A stretch of 64,000 nucleotides of DNA, taken from the NCBI GenBank assembly GCA_040394475.1, contig JBEBSD010000002.1, positions 118,350 through 182,349 of the forward strand. The letters are read 5' to 3'. The notes below the pieces were generated by a model. That model did no database searches, was not told the origin of the DNA, and worked only from the letters and a program-made list of their open reading frames with translations. The DNA is from JBEBSD01 sp040394475 (lineage in GTDB: Bacteria; Bacteroidota; Bacteroidia; Cytophagales; Spirosomataceae). Positions within the stretch are counted from its first letter, which is position 1. The number at the start of each line of letters is the position of its first letter. The translations under genes were made by a program, and so were the position numbers. Below, piece after piece: positions 59,757-64,000 of the stretch.

Positions 59757-61289
59757 ATGAAATACAATTGGAAAACCCTGGTGTTAGTGGGACTTATCTC
59801 CGGAGGAACGACGCTTGCCGGTTACAAAATGCTCGTCCCGAACGATAGTACGGAAGTGGTTCTGAAGGAGGCTACCCCGGAGTCGATTAACAAGTTTACT
59901 TCAGGAGGAGTGCTTCCTGTTGACACTCCCGGTGATTTTACGTATGCCGCTGAGGTCTCGACTCCGGTGGTGGTGCATATTAAATCCAGTGTCATCCGCC
60001 AGCAATCCCGGAGCAACCCGCAGCTTGATTTCTTCAGGGATTTTTTCGGAGGAGACGGGTTTCCGGGTGGCGGCGGTGGGCCGCAGCGCCAGGAAGGTTC
60101 CGGTTCCGGGGTTATTATCTCTTCCGACGGCTATATTGTGACCAACAACCATGTGGTGGAGGGAGCAACCGAATTAGAGGTTACGCTGCATAATAAAATG
60201 AAGCTGAAAGCCAAAATGGTGGGCACTGACCCTTCAACCGACATTGCGGTTATTAAAATCGATTCCAAAGACCTGCCGGCCATTACCTTTGGTAATTCGG
60301 ATGCTATCCGGGTCGGCGAATGGGTAGTAGCGGTCGGAAATCCCTTTAACCTGGAGTCTACGGTAACGGCGGGTATTGTCAGTGCCAAGGGCCGGGGGCT
60401 GGGGATTATCGGGACGTCCGGCAGGCAGCAGCGCCGGGGGCAGAACGAGCAGATAATGAATGATGCAATTGAATCCTTTATCCAGACGGATGCGGTTGTA
60501 AATCCCGGGAACAGCGGCGGAGCACTCGTGAACCTGAGAGGTGAATTGATCGGCATTAATACCGCTATTGCAAGCCCTACGGGAAGTTATGCCGGCTATG
60601 CCTTTGCTGTGCCTTCCAGTATTGTGAAAAAAGTGTCCAGCGATCTGATTAAGTTCGGAAATGCACAACGGGGCTATCTGGGGATAACCATGGAATACCT
60701 CGATAACAGGGTGGCCGAAGACAAAGGATTGAAGGTTTCTGAAGGAGTCTATGTGAACGGGGTGACAGAAAATGGCGCGGCGAAAGACGCCGGTATTCAG
60801 CCCGGAGACGTTGTGGTGAAAATTGATGGTCAAAAGATCAGCGCGATTCCGGATCTGACACAAGCGATCGGTCTGCATCGCCCTGGCGATAAATTGACGC
60901 TGACAGTGAACCGGGATGGAAAGGAAAAGGACTTCAAGATCACTCTGAAAAACCGCGAAGGGGGTTCCGGCGTCATTTTAAAAGATGAATCTGCCGCTGC
61001 TTTAGAAGCGTTAGGGGCGAAGGTAAGCAACCTTTCAACCGAGGAGAAACAACGTTTATCACGTTATAAAATAGAAGGGGGTGTGAAAATTGACGCCGTT
61101 GAAGGCGGGAAGCTGGTCAGAACCGGGGTCGAGCCGGGATTTGTAATCACCAAAATCAATGGAAAGGCGGTGACGTCCGTTAAAGACCTGGAAAAAGAGC
61201 TGGCCGGAAAAACCGACACGATGGTACAGTTTGAAGGACTTTATCCCGATTCTCCCTACGATATCTATACATTTGGTTTCCGTCTGTAA
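59757..61289 (+). CDS. Do/HtrA-family serine protease with two PDZ domains
   Basis: 510 residues, periplasmic or membrane-anchored (N-terminal helix LVLVGLISGGTTLAGYKM). The catalytic triad is His132 (TNNHVVEGA), Asp162 (STDIAVIKID) and Ser253 (NPGNSGGAL). A Gly-rich linker precedes it (about 98-118). Two PDZ domains follow (about 300-390 and 420-505), so it resembles DegP/DegQ in layout. It degrades or refolds damaged envelope proteins. It is followed by a 40-base palindromic terminator shared with asnS. No promoter consensus was seen in the repeat-rich upstream gap. Confidence 0.94.
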   Translation: MKYNWKTLVLVGLISGGTTLAGYKMLVPNDSTEVVLKEATPESINKFTSGGVLPVDTPGDFTYAAEVSTPVVVHIKSSVIRQQSRSNPQLDFFRDFFGGDGFPGGGGGPQRQEGSGSGVIISSDGYIVTNNHVVEGATELEVTLHNKMKLKAKMVGTDPSTDIAVIKIDSKDLPAITFGNSDAIRVGEWVVAVGNPFNLESTVTAGIVSAKGRGLGIIGTSGRQQRRGQNEQIMNDAIESFIQTDAVVNPGNSGGALVNLRGELIGINTAIASPTGSYAGYAFAVPSSIVKKVSSDLIKFGNAQRGYLGITMEYLDNRVAEDKGLKVSEGVYVNGVTENGAAKDAGIQPGDVVVKIDGQKISAIPDLTQAIGLHRPGDKLTLTVNRDGKEKDFKITLKNREGGSGVILKDESAAALEALGAKVSNLSTEEKQRLSRYKIEGGVKIDAVEGGKLVRTGVEPGFVITKINGKAVTSVKDLEKELAGKTDTMVQFEGLYPDSPYDIYTFGFRL

Positions 61290-61311
61290 GAACTTCGGGA
61301 GGCCGTTATTT

Positions 61312-61351
61312 AGTAAAAGGAAGGCTGCCACGTGGCAGCCTTCCTTTTACT
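61312..61351. terminator. Perfect 40-base palindrome, bidirectional terminator of htrA and asnS
   Basis: Half site AGTAAAAGGAAGGCTGCCAC (61312-61331) is exactly mirrored to 61351. A-run on the left and T-run on the right make it work in both directions. It lies 22 bases after htrA and ends at the asnS stop. Confidence 0.9.
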
Positions 61352-61352
61352 T

Positions 61353-62783
61353 TTAAAATTCAGCGCTTTTAGGATAACGGGGGAACGGAATCACGTCGCG
61401 GATGTTCGTCATGCCGGTTACAAAAAGCGCCAGGCGCTCAAAGCCAAGTCCGAACCCGGAGTGGGGAGCGGAGCCAAACTTCCGGGTTTCGAGGAACCAC
61501 CAGATGTTTTCCGGATCGATCCCGATCTCATGCACACGTGCCAGCAGCTTATCGTGGTCGTCCTCCCGCTGGCTTCCCCCGATAATTTCACCAATTCCCG
61601 GGAATAACACATCCATCGCTCTTACCGTTTTGCCGTCCTCGTTCAGCTTCATGTAGAATGACTTGATTTCTTTGGGATAGTTACTCAGGATCACGGGTTT
61701 TTTGAAATGCTTTTCCACCAGGAACCGCTCATGCTCACTTTGCAGATCTACTCCCCATGCGACCGGGTACTGGAATTTCTTTTCTTTGTATGCTTTCGAT
61801 TTTAACAGAATGTCGATGGCTTCCGTATAGGTAATCCGCTCAAAAGGAGTGTCTATAACAGCACGGAGTTTTTCCAGCAAGGGGATGGAACGTTCGGTTT
61901 GCGGCTTGTTTTTCTCATCATCTGCCTGGCGTTTTTGCAGGAAATCCAGATCCTCCGCACAGTGGTCCAACGCATAGCCAATGACATATTTTACAAATAC
62001 TTCTGCCAGGTCCATTGTGTCGTCCAGCTCGTAAAAGGCCATCTCCGGCTCAATCATCCAGAACTCTGCCAGGTGACGTGTCGTATGAGAGTTCTCGGCC
62101 CGGAACGTAGGCCCGAAGGTATAAATCTTGGACAATGCGAGTGCTCCCAATTCCCCTTCCAACTGCCCGGAAACCGTCAGACTGGCTTCTTTCCCAAAAA
62201 AGTCCTGGGAGAAATCCACTTTCCCGTCAGCGGTTCTCGGCGGCTTGTCTGCATCAAGAGTGGTGACCCGGAACATTTCCCCTGCGCCTTCCGCATCGGA
62301 GGCGGTAATGACCGGCGTATGCAGGTAAAAAAAACCATTGTCATTATAAAACTTGTGCACGGCAAAGGCAAGTGCATGGCGGATGCGCAGGATCGCACTG
62401 AATGTATTGGTCCGGGGCCTTAAATGGGCAATTTCCCTCAGGAATTCCAGCGAATGCTTTTTAGGCTGCAGCGGGTAAGTTTCAGGATCGGCAGGGCCGT
62501 AGACCGCGATCGCAGTTGTTTGTACTTCCACTGCTTGCCCCGAGCCCTGGGAAGGGATCAGAAGGCCAGTGATTTTCAGGCAGGCCCCCGTGGTACAGAC
62601 GCGAAGGAGCTCCTCCGGGAATTGGCCGGGCTGAGCGACAGCCTGGATATTGTGGATCGTCGAACCATCGTTCAAAGCGATAAATACTGCGTTTTTGCTC
62701 TCCCGTTTCGTTCGAACCCATCCTTTGACTACCACTTCCTGGTGGTGGGGTTCCTGCTGTAATAAGTCTTTTATCTGTAACAT
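61353..62783 (-). CDS. asnS: Asparagine-tRNA ligase
   Basis: 476 residues, a class IIb synthetase. It has an N-terminal OB fold (about 15-110) for the anticodon and the class II core: FRAENSHTTRHLAEFWMIEPEMA (motif 2 region) and GLGFERLALFVTGM (motif 3). It charges tRNA-Asn. Its stop lies at the edge of the shared palindromic terminator, and a minus-strand -7 element is at 62864-62871. Confidence 0.95.
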   Translation of the reverse strand: MLQIKDLLQQEPHHQEVVVKGWVRTKRESKNAVFIALNDGSTIHNIQAVAQPGQFPEELLRVCTTGACLKITGLLIPSQGSGQAVEVQTTAIAVYGPADPETYPLQPKKHSLEFLREIAHLRPRTNTFSAILRIRHALAFAVHKFYNDNGFFYLHTPVITASDAEGAGEMFRVTTLDADKPPRTADGKVDFSQDFFGKEASLTVSGQLEGELGALALSKIYTFGPTFRAENSHTTRHLAEFWMIEPEMAFYELDDTMDLAEVFVKYVIGYALDHCAEDLDFLQKRQADDEKNKPQTERSIPLLEKLRAVIDTPFERITYTEAIDILLKSKAYKEKKFQYPVAWGVDLQSEHERFLVEKHFKKPVILSNYPKEIKSFYMKLNEDGKTVRAMDVLFPGIGEIIGGSQREDDHDKLLARVHEIGIDPENIWWFLETRKFGSAPHSGFGLGFERLALFVTGMTNIRDVIPFPRYPKSAEF

Positions 62784-62863
62784 CAGCGTTCTTAAATGAT
62801 AAGCTTAATAGGGCTGCGGGACAATTGCTCCATCCGGATACACAACGCCGCAGGCAAAGGCTG

Positions 62864-62871
62864 CAAAATTA
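62864..62871 (-). promoter_or_regulatory. -7 element of asnS
   Basis: On the minus strand TAATTTTG followed by C matches the consensus, about 80 bases before the asnS ATG. Confidence 0.5.
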
Positions 62872-62925
62872 AGCATTTGCCCCGGAATTTACCATTGCTT
62901 CTATGGTTACGCTATTTTTTTACGC

Positions 62926-62933
62926 TATTTTTG
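62926..62933 (+). promoter_or_regulatory. -7 element of the 62963 gene
   Basis: TATTTTTG is an exact match, 30 bases before the TTG start at 62963. Confidence 0.5.
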
Positions 62934-62962
62934 TGCCCGTACATTGAAATTAACAGGCAGAA

Positions 62963-63601
62963 TTGAGCATTCGTTTAGCCAACTTTTTCTCGGTGGTGTT
63001 CCATCCGTTAATGATGCCTACCTATCTTTTTGGCATCTTGTTTTTTTGGGCGCCCTCCCAGGCGGGTGTAAGCCTGTTGGAGCCTGCCTCGCGGTATAGT
63101 CTGTTGCTGTTGCTGTGTATTTATACGTTTGTGGCCCCGGCATTGGTGATCTACGGGATGTACCGGCTTCGGGTTATTCAAAGCGTCAGAGCCGAAAACT
63201 TACACGAGCGACGATGGCCCTATCTGATTACTGCACTGATTTATGTTACAGCCACATTTTTCTTCGGCTGGCAATTTTCCCCCATTTCGGAGATCGCTCC
63301 GCAGATTGGGATGTTGCTGGCCAGTTTTACGGTGGCTATTTCGGTACTGGCAATAATCAGTCTGTGGTGGCAGATCAGCGCCCACATGACGGGAATTGCC
63401 GGCGTGATGGGGCTTTTGTTTATGCTGCTGGTACGGGGTAATGAACCGTTGCTATTGATTCCGGCGATCGCCTCTGTTCTGGTAACCGGCTGGGTAGCAG
63501 CTTCCAGGCTTCAGTTGAATGCCCACACAACACTCCAGGTAGCCGCCGGGCTCCTGTTGGGGCTGGGAGTGAGTGCCGCTACCGGGTGTTTATTTTTCTA
63601 A
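62963..63601 (+). CDS. Polytopic membrane protein, PAP2-like C-terminus
   Basis: 212 residues with about six helices. N-terminal ANFFSVVFHPLMMPTYLFG and the C-terminal RLQLNAHTTLQVAAGLLLGLG resemble membrane proteins of the PAP2 superfamily in Bacteroidetes, but a complete phosphatase motif is missing (SAH occurs; no KxxxxxxRP). The start is TTG at 62963, supported by family-like sequence at once; the first ATG is 16 codons later. Function unknown. It has a consensus -7 element and is the last protein gene before the 83-bp array. Confidence 0.65.
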   Translation: MSIRLANFFSVVFHPLMMPTYLFGILFFWAPSQAGVSLLEPASRYSLLLLLCIYTFVAPALVIYGMYRLRVIQSVRAENLHERRWPYLITALIYVTATFFFGWQFSPISEIAPQIGMLLASFTVAISVLAIISLWWQISAHMTGIAGVMGLLFMLLVRGNEPLLLIPAIASVLVTGWVAASRLQLNAHTTLQVAAGLLLGLGVSAATGCLFF

Positions 63602-63619
63602 AAAAATGTGCTTACCCGC

Positions 63620-63650
63620 TTGATATTTAAAAAGTGAGCAGCTACATTTG
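63620..63650 (+). promoter_or_regulatory. Promoter of the 83-bp array
   Basis: TTG (63620-63622), a 20-base spacer and TACATTTG (63643-63650), both fitting the Bacteroidetes consensus. It starts 19 bases after the membrane-protein gene and points into the array at 63706, with a start near 63657 and a leader of about 49 bases. Confidence 0.75.
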
Positions 63651-63705
63651 CAGTCCCATTCGGGTTCTGGATTTCTGAACGAAGAAGTTTAAACGAAGAT
63701 AAGAA

Positions 63706-64000
63706 TACGATTTCGTAGCTCACCGCAGCGGCGGCCGATTGAATAGAGCACCTGACTACGCATCAGGAGATCAGTGGTGGAGCAAAGATACGGTTTCGTA
63801 GCTCACCGCAGCGGCGGCCGATTGAATAGAGCACCTGACTACAAATCAGGAGATCAGTGGTAGAGCAAAGATACGGTTTCGTAGCTCACCGCAGCGGCGG
63901 CCGATTGAATAGAGCACCTGACTACAAATCAGGAGATCAGTGGTAGAGCAAAGATACGGTTTCGTAGCTCACCGCAGCGGCGGCCGATTGAATAGAGCAC
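63706..64000 (+). repeat. 83-bp tandem array of tRNA-Arg-like repeats (runs off the window)
   Basis: Exact 83-base units start at 63706, 63789, 63872 and 63955; the last is cut by the window edge after 46 bases. Each has GCTC and GAGC (a D-stem) enclosing a 24-base loop with a GC-rich insert (CCGCAGCGGCGGCCG), then CCTGA/TCAGG with a seven-base loop. This matches the D and anticodon arms of tRNA-Arg(ACG), but no T-loop or 3' acceptor strand follows. Copy 1 has loop CTACGCA, copies 2 and 3 have CTACAAA; only one other base differs. It may be a non-coding RNA array or amplified tRNA debris. The promoter just upstream favours transcription. Confidence 0.85.

Noticed and set aside
63711..64000. 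Ordinary tandem tRNA genes
   Set aside because: The D and anticodon arms are present, but no TTCGA-type T-loop, no paired 3' acceptor strand and no CCA context exist, and the D-loop has a 15-base insert. A standard tRNA cannot be folded from the unit.

Overview
The window looks like a chromosomal segment of a Bacteroidetes bacterium, probably of the order Cytophagales. The signs are SusC/SusD proteins, a PorE-type protein of the type IX secretion system, a DarA/DarB flexirubin locus, DUF349 and DUF1501/DUF1553 proteins, and promoters of the Bacteroidetes type (TTTG, about 20 bases, TAnnTTTG) with little Shine-Dalgarno signal. Family assignments come from reading the proteins and from memory of the families, not from a database search; the exact genus cannot be told.

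Layout. 0-16 kb is mostly housekeeping: an amine permease, queE, a PorE-like protein, trxB, an M23/LysM protein, bshB1, pdxH, a DUF349 protein, a diacylglycerol-kinase-like protein, two thioredoxin-fold proteins, rplU-rpmA, and an SDR/aldehyde dehydrogenase pair. 16.4-26.7 kb is a leftward set of DUF1553 cytochrome-type protein, DUF1501 protein, SusC and SusD, which resembles an outer-membrane uptake locus of unknown substrate. 27.1-39.2 kb runs rightward from an NDH-2 gene, translationally coupled, into a flexirubin-type pigment locus (acyl ligase, methyltransferase, DarA, DarB, BtrH-like protein, ABC transporter, ACP, ketosynthase, small conserved unknowns). Only part of the pathway is present here. 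39.5-45.7 kb holds a DEAD-box helicase and a small glycan-type operon (beta-propeller glycosidase-like protein, PhyH oxygenase, GT2, ABC exporter). 45.8-63.6 kb returns to core genes: rnc, fabF, acpP, kdsA, a PAP2 phosphatase, a VapBC-like toxin pair, a PfkB kinase, cysS, DUF192, an M28/glutaminyl cyclase-like lipoprotein, a pabB-like gene, ypdA, hsp20, an HtrA protease, asnS and a membrane protein.

The most unusual element is at the right edge. From about 63706 to the end there is an exact 83-bp tandem repeat, at least three and a half copies, which resembles the D-arm and anticodon arm of a tRNA-Arg(ACG) but has a 15-base insertion in the D-loop and no T-loop or 3' acceptor strand. A near-consensus promoter lies just upstream, and almost all the variation between copies is in the seven-base anticodon-like loop. 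It runs off the window, so its full length and any partner genes are unseen.

Intergenic space also carries several families of short repeats: GTAGAGACG palindromes that supply the stop codons of neighbouring genes, a 47-52-bp tandem block, a 24-25-bp tandem block and a dispersed TCAGCTATCGG-type family. No rRNA, canonical tRNA, IS element, prophage or CRISPR array was seen.
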